From NCBI GenBank assembly GCA_036677505.1, contig JAVBWK010000033.1, positions 1 through 47,850 of the forward strand: 47,850 nt of DNA, written 5' to 3'. The notes beneath the pieces were generated by a model that searched no databases, was not told the DNA's origin, and saw only the letters and a program-made list of their open reading frames with translations. The translations under genes and the position numbers were made by a program. Each line of letters opens with the position of its first letter. Position 1 is the stretch's first letter. Positions 40,654-47,836 of the stretch are shown here, piece after piece. The stretch comes from UBA2227 sp036677505 (lineage in GTDB: Bacteria; Bacillota_I; Bacilli_A; Erysipelotrichales; Erysipelotrichaceae).

Positions 40654-42142
40654 ACACGTTGAAAAGCCGACCGTACTTCTCTTTCAGATAATCTACATAA
40701 TATTGAGGATTGAATGTTTCTCCGGTAACCATAAGCAGCAGTTCATTGGGCTTATATAACCCGCCGTGACGGTGAACATTGTTTTTCAGCCAGGTGTTGA
40801 CCGAAGCAAAATCATTCTGAAGCAGGCATTGATCGACATCGATATCCTTGCGCATCGCCGCCATCCACTGAGCACTGTACGCAGAACCCAAGGCATACGT
40901 CGGGAAATAACCAAACGCACCACCGGACCAGTGAATGTCCTGAAGGATCCCAAGACCGGCATGCGGCGGACGGATACCCAAATATTCAAAGTACTTGTCG
41001 CTCCACACCTGATCCAACCCTTCGACATCCAACGTCCCGTTGAAGAGGCCCTGTTCGATTTCGTAGCGGACCATGATATGCAATGGGTAGGTCAGTTCGT
41101 CTGCTTCGATTCGGATCAGCGACAAAGCCACATGATTGATGCCCAGGATAAATTCGTCCAAAGACACATCAGCCAGAGCATCCACAACTGCCTGAACTTT
41201 CGGATAAATCGATGACCAAAACTCACGGCTGCGACCCAACATATTCTCATATAATCGGGATTGGGATTCGTGCATTCCATACGACATGCTGTCAGCAATC
41301 ACATTTTCCTGATACACTTCATCGACCTGACCGTTATACGTGGCATGACCGACTTCATGGATCAGTGCAAAAATCGAGGAAGTGAACATGTCTTCATGAT
41401 ACTTAACGGTTACCCGGTTATCATGTACGGAAAAGTGTGAACTAAACGGATGCGCACTCTCGCCGATGTATCCTGATTCCTTGTCATAGTTTAAATACTC
41501 CATCAATAGCTCTACGACTTTACGCTGCTGTTCTGTCGGCACATGGCGACTCAGCCAGACAGGCTCAGGGATATTCCGTTCAATGATCCGATGCAGAAAC
41601 GGAACGATCTCTTCTTTTAGTTTACTGAAAAAACGATCATAATCAGCCAGTGTGATCCCGGTTTCAAAATCATCGATCAGCTGATGATAAACGGGGCGAT
41701 CATCCTTGCGATAGGCAACGATTTGCTTGGTCATCTCAATCAGTTTTTTCAGATAAGGCTTGAAAATTTCATAATCATGCTCTTCCTTTGCTTTTTCCCA
41801 GACATTTTCGGCATCCCGGGTCAACTGGGCATACTCAACATACACATCTTTCGGTATATATCGGCTTTTATCCAGATTTTCTTTGATCAGGCTGATCTCT
41901 CGGGCGGTGACTTCATCCAACTGTTCTTTTGACAGTGCATCAATCAGCTCTATATACTCTTGGGAAGTCGTGATCGAGAACAGTTCGCCCGATAAAAGCG
42001 CTCCCATTTTGTTTCTGTATGAAGCACCTTTTTTAGGAGCTATCGTGCTTGAATCCCAATTAAGGGTGGTCAAGGCCAGCCGATAAGAAAAGATTTTCTC
42101 ATTTATCCTGCGATACTTATCCAGATTTTCTTTTAGTGTCAT
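40646..42142 (-). CDS. M32 family metallocarboxypeptidase (carboxypeptidase Taq)
   Basis: A 498-residue enzyme that removes C-terminal residues from peptides in the cytosol. The zinc site is IHEVGHATYN, and the late DELTYPLHIMVRYEIEQ and GIRPPHAGLGILQDIHWSGG segments are M32 hallmarks. GTGGAGGA precedes the ATG at 42142; a longer in-frame start at 42175 lies upstream of the promoter. Together with two M3 peptidases it equips the cell to finish peptide breakdown. An extended -10 promoter lies 24 bases upstream. Confidence 0.92.
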   Translation of the reverse strand: MTLKENLDKYRRINEKIFSYRLALTTLNWDSSTIAPKKGASYRNKMGALLSGELFSITTSQEYIELIDALSKEQLDEVTAREISLIKENLDKSRYIPKDVYVEYAQLTRDAENVWEKAKEEHDYEIFKPYLKKLIEMTKQIVAYRKDDRPVYHQLIDDFETGITLADYDRFFSKLKEEIVPFLHRIIERNIPEPVWLSRHVPTEQQRKVVELLMEYLNYDKESGYIGESAHPFSSHFSVHDNRVTVKYHEDMFTSSIFALIHEVGHATYNGQVDEVYQENVIADSMSYGMHESQSRLYENMLGRSREFWSSIYPKVQAVVDALADVSLDEFILGINHVALSLIRIEADELTYPLHIMVRYEIEQGLFNGTLDVEGLDQVWSDKYFEYLGIRPPHAGLGILQDIHWSGGAFGYFPTYALGSAYSAQWMAAMRKDIDVDQCLLQNDFASVNTWLKNNVHRHGGLYKPNELLLMVTGETFNPQYYVDYLKEKYGRLFNVYE

Positions 42143-42165
42143 AAAGATTCCTCCACTTCGAAGGT

Positions 42166-42174
42166 ATTGTATCA
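42166..42174 (-). promoter_or_regulatory. Extended -10 promoter of the M32 gene
   Basis: On the minus strand TGATACAAT; no good -35 box. Divergent to the PfkB promoter. Confidence 0.55.
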
Positions 42175-42186
42175 CAGAAGTTATTG

Positions 42187-42214
42187 TTTACTGAGATTAA
42201 GATTGATATATAAT
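42187..42214 (+). promoter_or_regulatory. Promoter of the PfkB gene, placed for leaderless transcription
   Basis: TTTACT, 16 bases, TATAAT at 42209-42214. The ATG follows 6 bases after the -10, at the expected transcription start. Confidence 0.6.
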
Positions 42215-42220
42215 AGGAAT

Positions 42221-43180
42221 ATGAGTAAAATACAAAGAACATTCCACTTGATTGGTGGTGCTAATATTGATATTTTAGGTAAATCTTTCGAGATATTGAA
42301 ACCATCGGATTCCAACCCGGGGAAAGTGTCAGTCAGTTTCGGCGGCGTAGCCAGGAATATTGCTGCTACGATTGCCAATCTTGACCGGCCGGTACGATTG
42401 TTAACGGTGTTTGGGGATGATTTGCTTGCGAAGCAATGCCGTCAAGACTGTACGGATCGGGGTATAGATATATCATCGTGTGTAACCGCGGAAAATGTAT
42501 CTTCATCTACTTATCTGGCCATTGCCAATAAAGACGGAGAAATGTCCGTGGCCATTGCCGATATGGATATTTTGACCTATCTTACCAAAGAAAGCGTATC
42601 CTTATATTTATCTTCTGTAAATGAGGATGATATATTGGTTGTGGATACCAATCTGGAATATGAAATGATTGACTATATCACATCATCTGCGCATTGTTTG
42701 TTGGCGTGTGATCCGATATCGACGACTAAGACGCAGAAAATCCTTCCGTTTCTTTCCCGGCTGACCGTATTTAAACCCAATCGGCTGGAAGCTGAAGTTT
42801 GTTGCGGGTTTCCGATCACTGATGATGAAAGTTTAATGAAAGCACTGAGAGTATTCAGAAATCTGGGGATTCGGGATGTTATCATAACACTTGGAATCAG
42901 AGGCGGTGCAATCGCTTGTGATCAGGGATATTTCCGATATCGTCATCAGGATATTCCGATTGTCAGTGCGACCGGTGCGGGAGATGCATTTCTTGCCGCC
43001 TATATCTCTTATTTAAATCTGGGACCATTGGAAGCCCTTGGTTATGGTATTGCTGCGGCGATTGCGACGTGCTTATGTGAGAGTACTGTTGAAGATCAAA
43101 TCAATCATGAGGTTTTATGCATGATTAAAGAGAAATATCCTGTCATCATTGAACAAAGAGAAAATGAGCATAACCCTTGA
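42221..43180 (+). CDS. PfkB family kinase, pseudouridine-kinase-like
   Basis: A 319-residue ribokinase-fold kinase. The opening HLIGGANIDILGKS, then DSNPGKVSVSFGGVARNIA, matches pseudouridine kinases (PsuK/YeiC) better than sugar kinases. The catalytic Asp is in SATGAGDAFLAAY. It would phosphorylate pseudouridine or a related nucleoside or sugar. The usual partner, pseudouridine-5'-phosphate glycosidase, is not adjacent. The ATG at 42221 fits the family's N-terminus; the frame open from 42167 upstream includes the promoter. No proper ribosome site is present. Confidence 0.85.
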   Translation: MSKIQRTFHLIGGANIDILGKSFEILKPSDSNPGKVSVSFGGVARNIAATIANLDRPVRLLTVFGDDLLAKQCRQDCTDRGIDISSCVTAENVSSSTYLAIANKDGEMSVAIADMDILTYLTKESVSLYLSSVNEDDILVVDTNLEYEMIDYITSSAHCLLACDPISTTKTQKILPFLSRLTVFKPNRLEAEVCCGFPITDDESLMKALRVFRNLGIRDVIITLGIRGGAIACDQGYFRYRHQDIPIVSATGAGDAFLAAYISYLNLGPLEALGYGIAAAIATCLCESTVEDQINHEVLCMIKEKYPVIIEQRENEHNP

Positions 43181-43253
43181 TGGCTGATTGGATTTCATTG
43201 AAAATGATGATAAAGCAGAGAGATAACGGTTATGGGAACATAGGAGGAATCAC

Positions 43254-43727
43254 ATGTTTGAGCAGTGTGTTGCATTATTGAAGCAGCGAGGTGTCGAGAA
43301 ATCAGACATCATCGAATGTGTATACTACTTGCAGAAGCGCTATATCACCGATCTGACTTTGGAGAAGATTGAGCATTATGTGGACAGTGTACTGAACAAA
43401 CGGGAAGTCCAGCATGCCATTATTACCGGGATCAGAATCGATATGCTGACCGAACAAGGGTTGTTTGCTGATGAGCAATTTAACTCTCTGATTATGGAGG
43501 ATTACGGATTATATGGTGTCGATGAAGTGTTGGCCTATGGCATATGCAATCTTTATGGTTCAATTGCATTGACCAACTTTGGATATATTGATAAAGTAAA
43601 ACCGGGCATCATCGGAAAGTTGAATGAACATACGTCACAGTGCAATACCTTTCTTGATGATATCGTCGGAGCAATTGCTGCCGCTGCAGCCAGTAAGCTG
43701 GCGCATGACAAGGAGAAAAATATATGA
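43254..43727 (+). CDS. pgpA: Phosphatidylglycerophosphatase A family protein (YutG-like)
   Basis: A 157-residue protein closely resembling B. subtilis YutG of the PgpA family: RGVEKSDIIECVYYLQKRY at the start, KREVQHAIITGI, and the conserved block GLYGVDEVLAYGICNLYGSI. In the cytosol or at the membrane it would dephosphorylate phosphatidylglycerophosphate or a related substrate. It lacks the membrane helices of E. coli PgpA, as YutG does. GGAGGA precedes the ATG. First of five overlapping or abutting genes; ATGA overlap with the next. Confidence 0.87.
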   Translation: MFEQCVALLKQRGVEKSDIIECVYYLQKRYITDLTLEKIEHYVDSVLNKREVQHAIITGIRIDMLTEQGLFADEQFNSLIMEDYGLYGVDEVLAYGICNLYGSIALTNFGYIDKVKPGIIGKLNEHTSQCNTFLDDIVGAIAAAAASKLAHDKEKNI

Positions 43728-44128
43728 AGAAGTTATTGGTTTTAATGGCATTGCTGGTCACCGTTATTGCCGGTTGTACGCCATCGGAAGATATTACGAT
43801 GATCAAAGCGACGGAAGCCGTCAAGCGTTTGGATGCAGCTGAGTCGATGGTTTTGGTTATCGGTGTTTCGACATGTTCGGCGTGCAAAGAATATAAGCCG
43901 ATCATCCGGGAAATCGTTAAGAATTATGATGTTGAGATTTTCTATGTCGAACTGGATTCGGATGTCAATGCCGATGTAAAAGCATTGGTTGATAAATATC
44001 TGACTGAAGCCAAATGGACGCCGACGACATATATTTTTGAAAACGGCATCTTGGTTGAATCAAAGACCGGTGCGATCCGATACACAGCACTGAAAGATTG
44101 GCTACAGTTGAATGAGATCATCGAGTAA
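43724..44128 (+). CDS. Thioredoxin-like lipoprotein
   Basis: A 134-residue exported protein. Residues 1-18 are a lipoprotein signal (lipobox VIAGC, Cys18). The remainder is a thioredoxin fold with active site CSAC (Cys51, Cys54) and cis-Pro in KWTPTTYIF. It is therefore a membrane-tethered thiol-disulfide enzyme outside the cell. It overlaps pgpA by four bases and its own end overlaps the AAC(3)-like start by 17, so it is firmly inside this operon. Confidence 0.87.
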   Translation: MKKLLVLMALLVTVIAGCTPSEDITMIKATEAVKRLDAAESMVLVIGVSTCSACKEYKPIIREIVKNYDVEIFYVELDSDVNADVKALVDKYLTEAKWTPTTYIFENGILVESKTGAIRYTALKDWLQLNEIIE

Positions 44129-44912
44129 TGAAATTCGGTCGGTTCTGACCCGCCAGCAAATCATCGATCAGTTACGCGCCAACGGCATCACAGCCGGAAT
44201 GACCCTGATGGTTCATTCGTCGCTGCGCTCTTTTGGTTATGTTTGCGGTGGTGCTCAGACCGTGATTGATGCATTACAGGAAGTTTTAGGATATGAAGGT
44301 ACGATCGTCGTATCGATGCAAAGCGGTGATAACAGTGAGCCGAGTTATTGGCAATATCCGCCGGTAGCGGTCGAGTTATTCGATGTTATCCGTAAATCTC
44401 ATCCCTCATTTCATGTCACCCACAGTGACGTATCAAAGATGGGTGTGATTTCCGAAAGCATCCGGCATCGGGAAGGCAGTGTCACCACCAGTCATCCGGC
44501 CGTTGCTTTCAGTGCGATCGGTAAGTATGCCCGATTCATTTGCCGTCACCATCCGTTGGATTTTCCTTTGAGTAAGGACTCGCCCTTGGGAGCATGCTAT
44601 GATTTAAAGGCGCATATCTTGTTGCTTGGAGTCGATTATGACAGCTGCACGGCTCTTCACCTAGCGGAATCGCTTAGTGGAAAAAGAGCAGTCATCCTTC
44701 AAGGCGGGGCAGTTGAATCAAGTGTGGGTCGTATGTGGCAGAAATATCTGGATTATGATTATGATGCGGATGACTTCAAGAATATCGGTTTGATGCTTGA
44801 ACACAAGAATCTTGTATCAGAGTTTAAAATCGGATCTTCCAAAGTTAAATTTTTTGAAATGCAGCCCGCCGTGGATGAAGCTGTCGGCTGGTTAAAGGAG
44901 CGAGTGGTATGA
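44112..44912 (+). CDS. AAC(3) family N-acetyltransferase
   Basis: A 266-residue enzyme of the antibiotic N-acetyltransferase family: MVHSSLRSFGYVCGG near the N-terminus, TTSHPAVAFSAIG in the centre, and FPLSKDSPLGACYDL after it. Known members acetylate the 3-amino group of aminoglycosides, but many chromosomal relatives such as YokD have no resistance role. The housekeeping operon context argues against a dedicated resistance gene. The start overlaps the lipoprotein gene; the stop overlaps ogt by four bases. Confidence 0.85.
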   Translation: MRSSSNEIRSVLTRQQIIDQLRANGITAGMTLMVHSSLRSFGYVCGGAQTVIDALQEVLGYEGTIVVSMQSGDNSEPSYWQYPPVAVELFDVIRKSHPSFHVTHSDVSKMGVISESIRHREGSVTTSHPAVAFSAIGKYARFICRHHPLDFPLSKDSPLGACYDLKAHILLLGVDYDSCTALHLAESLSGKRAVILQGGAVESSVGRMWQKYLDYDYDADDFKNIGLMLEHKNLVSEFKIGSSKVKFFEMQPAVDEAVGWLKERVV

Positions 44913-45355
44913 ATAAAGCTGTTTGCTCTTTTTTTGACGGTTCTCTGATCGTCGAAGGAAGAGAAGATGCCGTTGAGAAAGTGGATTTCAGTTTTAAGAG
45001 ACTGCCTGAAAGTGAGGGATCAGGGGAAGTAGCGAAAGCCCTCCGTCAAATGATGGAATATCGCGACGGGAAAAGAAAATCGTTTGATTTTATTTTGGAT
45101 CTGCAAGTTACGGAGTTTCGTAAGAAAGTGTTTGTTGAACTGATGAACGTCGGCTTTGGCGAGGTGGTTTCATATGGAGAGCTTGCGCGGCGCATAGGGA
45201 ATCCCAAGGGAGCCCGTGCCATCGGCAATGCGATGAATCACAATCCGTGTATGATCGTGGTTCCTTGTCATCGGGTCATCGGATCGGATGGTTCATTGGT
45301 CGGTTTTGCCGGAGGACTGGAGTTAAAGCAGCGCTTATTGGATCTAGAGAAGTAA
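44909..45355 (+). CDS. ogt: Methylated-DNA-protein cysteine methyltransferase
   Basis: A 148-residue suicide repair protein that takes methyl groups from O6-methylguanine. The acceptor Cys120 is in IVVPCHRVIGSDG, the Arg finger region is ARAIGNAMNHNP, and SYGELARRIG is the recognition-helix stretch. Length fits Ogt. Coupled to the upstream gene by ATGA; its TAA directly abuts the next ATG. Confidence 0.93.
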   Translation: MNKAVCSFFDGSLIVEGREDAVEKVDFSFKRLPESEGSGEVAKALRQMMEYRDGKRKSFDFILDLQVTEFRKKVFVELMNVGFGEVVSYGELARRIGNPKGARAIGNAMNHNPCMIVVPCHRVIGSDGSLVGFAGGLELKQRLLDLEK

Positions 45356-45778
45356 ATGTTGAAATCTCGAATCGTTTACGGACTTGATCAGACAGAGATT
45401 GCCAAAGAAATCCGTATGGCCGTGTTTGCGGATGAACAGGGATTTACCGATGAGTTTGATGAACATGATGATTTGGCCTGGCATATCGAAGTTTGGGATG
45501 ACAAAGTTCCGGTGGCAACCGGTCGGATGTACAGACACAATGATCAGACCTGTTTTATTGGCAGAGTCGCTGTGATGAAGGATTATCGCCATCGACACAT
45601 TGGCCGTTATATCATGCAATCTTTACAAGAACATGCCAAAAGCCTTGGATTTAGCTTCGTGCAATTATCAGCGCAATGTCAGGCACAGGGATTTTATCAG
45701 AAACTTGGATATGAAGCTAAGGGAGATGTGTATATGGATCAGCATTGCCCTCACATCGATATGATCAAGAAACTATAG
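45356..45778 (+). CDS. GNAT family N-acetyltransferase
   Basis: A 140-residue single-domain GNAT. The acetyl-CoA loop region is RVAVMKDYRHRHIGRYIMQSL, then LSAQCQAQGFYQKLGYEAKG, a typical final strand and helix. N-terminal MAVFADEQGF and EFDEHDDLAWHI place it in a common uncharacterised group. The start directly follows the ogt stop with no gap. Last gene of the five-gene unit. Confidence 0.83.
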   Translation: MLKSRIVYGLDQTEIAKEIRMAVFADEQGFTDEFDEHDDLAWHIEVWDDKVPVATGRMYRHNDQTCFIGRVAVMKDYRHRHIGRYIMQSLQEHAKSLGFSFVQLSAQCQAQGFYQKLGYEAKGDVYMDQHCPHIDMIKKL

Positions 45779-45797
45779 TGCGAAAGCACTTTTCTTT
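45777..45797 (+). terminator. Terminator of the pgpA-to-GNAT operon
   Basis: AGTGC pairs with GCACT around a GAAA tetraloop, followed by TTTTCTTT; it overlaps the GNAT stop. Confidence 0.7.
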
Positions 45798-45800
45798 ATA

Positions 45801-45824
45801 CAGAAAAATGACCCGCAGGTCATT
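45801..45824 (-). terminator. Terminator of the methionine sulfoxide reductase gene
   Basis: On the minus strand AATGACC pairs with GGTCATT around TGCG, then a T-run. The stop codon lies in the stem. Confidence 0.78.
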
Positions 45825-46305
45825 CTTTGTACGATTCGATCAGGCAGTCAGCAACTTTGCTCAGCCAGGTGATGTCGGTTGTGTCAAATCGGGAGAACAC
45901 CGGCGAATCAATGTCGAGCACGCCGATGACACGTTCGTTTTTGATCAGCGGTATCACAAGTTCGCTGTTGGACGCAGAGTCACAGGCAATGTGTCCGGGG
46001 AATAAGTGGACGTTGTCTATACGCTGAATGGTTTTTGTGCTTGCTGCTTTCCCGCAGACGCCGCGATCAAAGGGAATGCGGACACAAGCCGGCTGACCTT
46101 GAAACGGTCCCAAGACTAATTCATTGTTCTTATTAAAATAGAATCCAACCCAGTTGATCTTCTCCAGAAACAGATTGAGCAATGAGCTGATATTGGCACA
46201 GTTGGCAATAAAATCGTCCTCGCCCTCCAATAAAGCATTTGCTTGGGCAAGAAGCAGTTGATAAGCTTCGATCCTGTCGGTTGGTTTTCCTTCGAAGTGA
46301 TACAT
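45820..46305 (-). CDS. msrC: Free methionine-(R)-sulfoxide reductase (GAF domain)
   Basis: A 161-residue GAF-fold enzyme that reduces free Met-R-sulfoxide. The three catalytic cysteines are present at 74, 84 and 108 (ACVRIPFDRGVCG and HIACDSASNSE), with the same spacing as E. coli YebR (84, 94, 118). The start at 46305 follows GAAAGGA; an in-frame ATG at 46332 lacks a site. Cytosolic oxidative repair, matching the nearby sodA theme. Divergent to the thiamine unit. Confidence 0.92.
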   Translation of the reverse strand: MYHFEGKPTDRIEAYQLLLAQANALLEGEDDFIANCANISSLLNLFLEKINWVGFYFNKNNELVLGPFQGQPACVRIPFDRGVCGKAASTKTIQRIDNVHLFPGHIACDSASNSELVIPLIKNERVIGVLDIDSPVFSRFDTTDITWLSKVADCLIESYKE

Positions 46306-46340
46306 GGCGATGTTCCTTTCTTTCGTTTTCATGGTGATTG

Positions 46341-46349
46341 TGATATACT
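46341..46349 (+). promoter_or_regulatory. Extended -10 promoter of the TPP riboswitch-thiT unit
   Basis: TGATATACT lies just upstream of the riboswitch aptamer. Confidence 0.55.
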
Positions 46350-46357
46350 TTTTGTGT

Positions 46358-46436
46358 GAACAGGGGAGCGTCAGCTGAGATGTGCAAACAAACCCTTAAT
46401 CACCTGATCTAGATAAAGCTAGCGTAGGGAGTTCCG
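46358..46436 (+). ncRNA. TPP riboswitch aptamer
   Basis: The thi-box elements are in order: GGGGAGC, GCTGAGA, ACCCTT, ACCTGATCTAGATAAAGCTA and GCGTAGGGA. The outer helix P1 forms from GAAC (46359-46362) and GTTC (46431-46434). It binds thiamine pyrophosphate and controls the thiamine uptake gene downstream. Confidence 0.96.
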
Positions 46437-46477
46437 TTTTTTTCCTTACGCCTCTTCTCAAACGGAGGTGTTTTTTT
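46433..46477 (+). promoter_or_regulatory. Riboswitch expression platform with terminator that includes the Shine-Dalgarno
   Basis: CGCCTC (46449-46454) pairs with GAGGTG (46465-46470) and is followed by T7 directly before the ATG: a terminator that also buries GGAGG. The competing antiterminator is TCCGTTT (46433-46439) with AAACGGA (46460-46466); its 5' arm overlaps the P1 strand, so TPP binding should favour the terminator. Confidence 0.72.
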
Positions 46478-46984
46478 ATGAGTACAAGAGATCTGGTTAA
46501 GATGTCGGCCTATCTGGCCATGTTTATCGTATTGGATTATCTGGCCAATATGATCGGTTTTTTCAAGATGCCGCAAGGCGGTACCTTGGGGCTCGGTGTC
46601 ATTGCATTGCTTCTGGCAAGTTATGACTTGGGTTACAAAAAGGGTATAGCGGTCGGTCTGCTTTCAGTTTTGTTACAGTGGATGACCGGTGCCATGTGGT
46701 TTCTCAATTGGTTTCAGTTTTTCCTTGATTACCTGTTAGCCTTTGGTATTTACGGAGTCGCCAGCGCTATCCCGTCTGCACGGATAGGGAAACAACCGTT
46801 GTTATGGGGAGTCATTGTGACCAACCTGATCCGATTGGCTTCTCACACGGTTTCCGGAGTGCTCTTTTATGAGGTGACCTGGTGGGGATCCTTTGCATAT
46901 AACGGCTGGTACATGATTCCGACCATGATCTTAGCGTTGATTGTCGTAACGATGATCTTGCCGAGAATGCGGATATCTCGCTGA
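46478..46984 (+). CDS. thiT: Energy-coupled thiamine transporter S component
   Basis: A 168-residue protein with six membrane helices, the substrate-binding subunit of an ECF transporter for thiamine. Family features: QGGTLGLGVIALLLASYDLG with YKKG following, and the aromatic HTVSGVLFYEVTWWGSFAYN near the thiamine pocket, including a Trp-rich helix. It needs the shared EcfAA'T module encoded elsewhere. The TPP riboswitch directly upstream confirms the vitamin. GGAGG lies within the terminator stem, 9 bases before the ATG. Confidence 0.95.
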   Translation: MSTRDLVKMSAYLAMFIVLDYLANMIGFFKMPQGGTLGLGVIALLLASYDLGYKKGIAVGLLSVLLQWMTGAMWFLNWFQFFLDYLLAFGIYGVASAIPSARIGKQPLLWGVIVTNLIRLASHTVSGVLFYEVTWWGSFAYNGWYMIPTMILALIVVTMILPRMRISR

Positions 46985-46986
46985 TC

Positions 46987-47012
46987 AGAAACCTCTTATG
47001 AGGTTTCTTTTA
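46987..47012 (+). terminator. Terminator after thiT
   Basis: AGAAACCTC pairs with GAGGTTTCT around TTAT, then TTTATT. Confidence 0.82.
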
Positions 47013-47033
47013 TTATGAAACGGATGTTTGTGG

Positions 47034-47062
47034 TTTTCAAGTGATTTCATATAAGATATAAT
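47034..47062 (+). promoter_or_regulatory. Promoter of the DUF402 gene
   Basis: TTTTCA, 17 bases, TATAAT. Confidence 0.6.
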
Positions 47063-47087
47063 GATAAAGCGCAAAGGAGGTATGTCT

Positions 47088-47624
47088 GTGTTGCCTAATG
47101 TCGGAACCAGTGTGTTCATTCAAAGTTATAAACATGATGGTTCGTTGCATCGTACATGGGCGAAGGGCCTTGTGTTGCGTGCGCAGGAAGATGTTATGAT
47201 CGTGGTCACCCATAAGACATGGGTCACGGAGTCGGATGGACGCAGCTGGTATACCCGCGAACCGGCGATATGTTTCTTTTATCCCGACCGATGGTTCAAT
47301 ATCATCTCAATGATCCGCAAAACCGGTATCTATTATTATTGTAATCTTGCATCTCCGAGTATCTTTGATGGTGAGGCGATCAAGAATATCGATTACGATC
47401 TTGATGTCAAAGTATATCCCAATCGCAATGTCGATGTGCTAGATGAGGATGAGTTTCAAACACACAGCCAAGAGATGAACTATCCTTCGGATATCGTTGA
47501 TATCGTCAGAGGGTCGATGGATCAGTTGTTGTCGATGATTGAAAATGAGGATGCTCCGTTTAACCGGGATGCGGTAGAGGAGTTGTTTCAGGAGTATTTA
47601 CGCCAATTCAAGAAGAAAGCCTGA
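47088..47624 (+). CDS. DUF402 nucleoside tri/diphosphatase (Ntdp, YgaC-like)
   Basis: A 178-residue cytosolic protein closely resembling B. subtilis YgaC and S. aureus Ntdp: IQSYKHDGSLHRTW, VVTESDGRSWYTREPAICFF, and IKNIDYDLDVKVYPN. Characterised members hydrolyse nucleoside tri- and diphosphates with a divalent metal. The GTG at 47088 is chosen: AGGAGG ends 7 bases before it and the N-terminus then matches the family length; the ATG at 47082 is only 1 base from that site. Single gene before the rRNA operon. Confidence 0.87.
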   Translation: MLPNVGTSVFIQSYKHDGSLHRTWAKGLVLRAQEDVMIVVTHKTWVTESDGRSWYTREPAICFFYPDRWFNIISMIRKTGIYYYCNLASPSIFDGEAIKNIDYDLDVKVYPNRNVDVLDEDEFQTHSQEMNYPSDIVDIVRGSMDQLLSMIENEDAPFNRDAVEELFQEYLRQFKKKA

Positions 47625-47682
47625 TGCCAGAATTGACAAAAGATGTCATATGAAAAAAAGCGAAAATTCCCCATGATTTTGG

Positions 47683-47714
47683 TTGACTTATGGTGCCTCT
47701 TTTGTTAATATAAT
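47683..47714 (+). promoter_or_regulatory. rRNA operon promoter
   Basis: TTGACT at 47683-47688 with a -10 at TAATAT (47706-47711, 17-base spacer) or TATAAT (47709-47714, 20-base spacer). A 7-base inverted repeat (GGTGCCT 47692-47698, AGGCACC 47716-47722) flanks the -10. Confidence 0.65.
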
Positions 47715-47743
47715 AAGGCACCGACAAAAGTGCAGAAGCCAAT

Positions 47744-47758
47744 TGATCTTTGAAAACT
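47744..47758 (+). promoter_or_regulatory. boxA-like antitermination site in the pre-16S leader
   Basis: TGATCTTTGAAAACT resembles the boxA block found in the rRNA leaders of Bacillota. The remaining leader to 47836 is AT-rich and holds two small hairpins (AAAATTC with AATTTT; AACTC with GAGTT), probably processing elements. Confidence 0.6.
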
Positions 47759-47836
47759 AAATAGGAAACATCAAGTACAAGACAAAAAATTCAGAATTTT
47801 AACTCGTCAGAGTTTAAGAAAAAATAATGAGCTAAT

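Noticed and set aside
44112..44912. Acquired aminoglycoside resistance gene
   Set aside because: The gene is AAC(3)-like but lies inside a tight chromosomal operon with no mobile element, so a resistance role is not supported.
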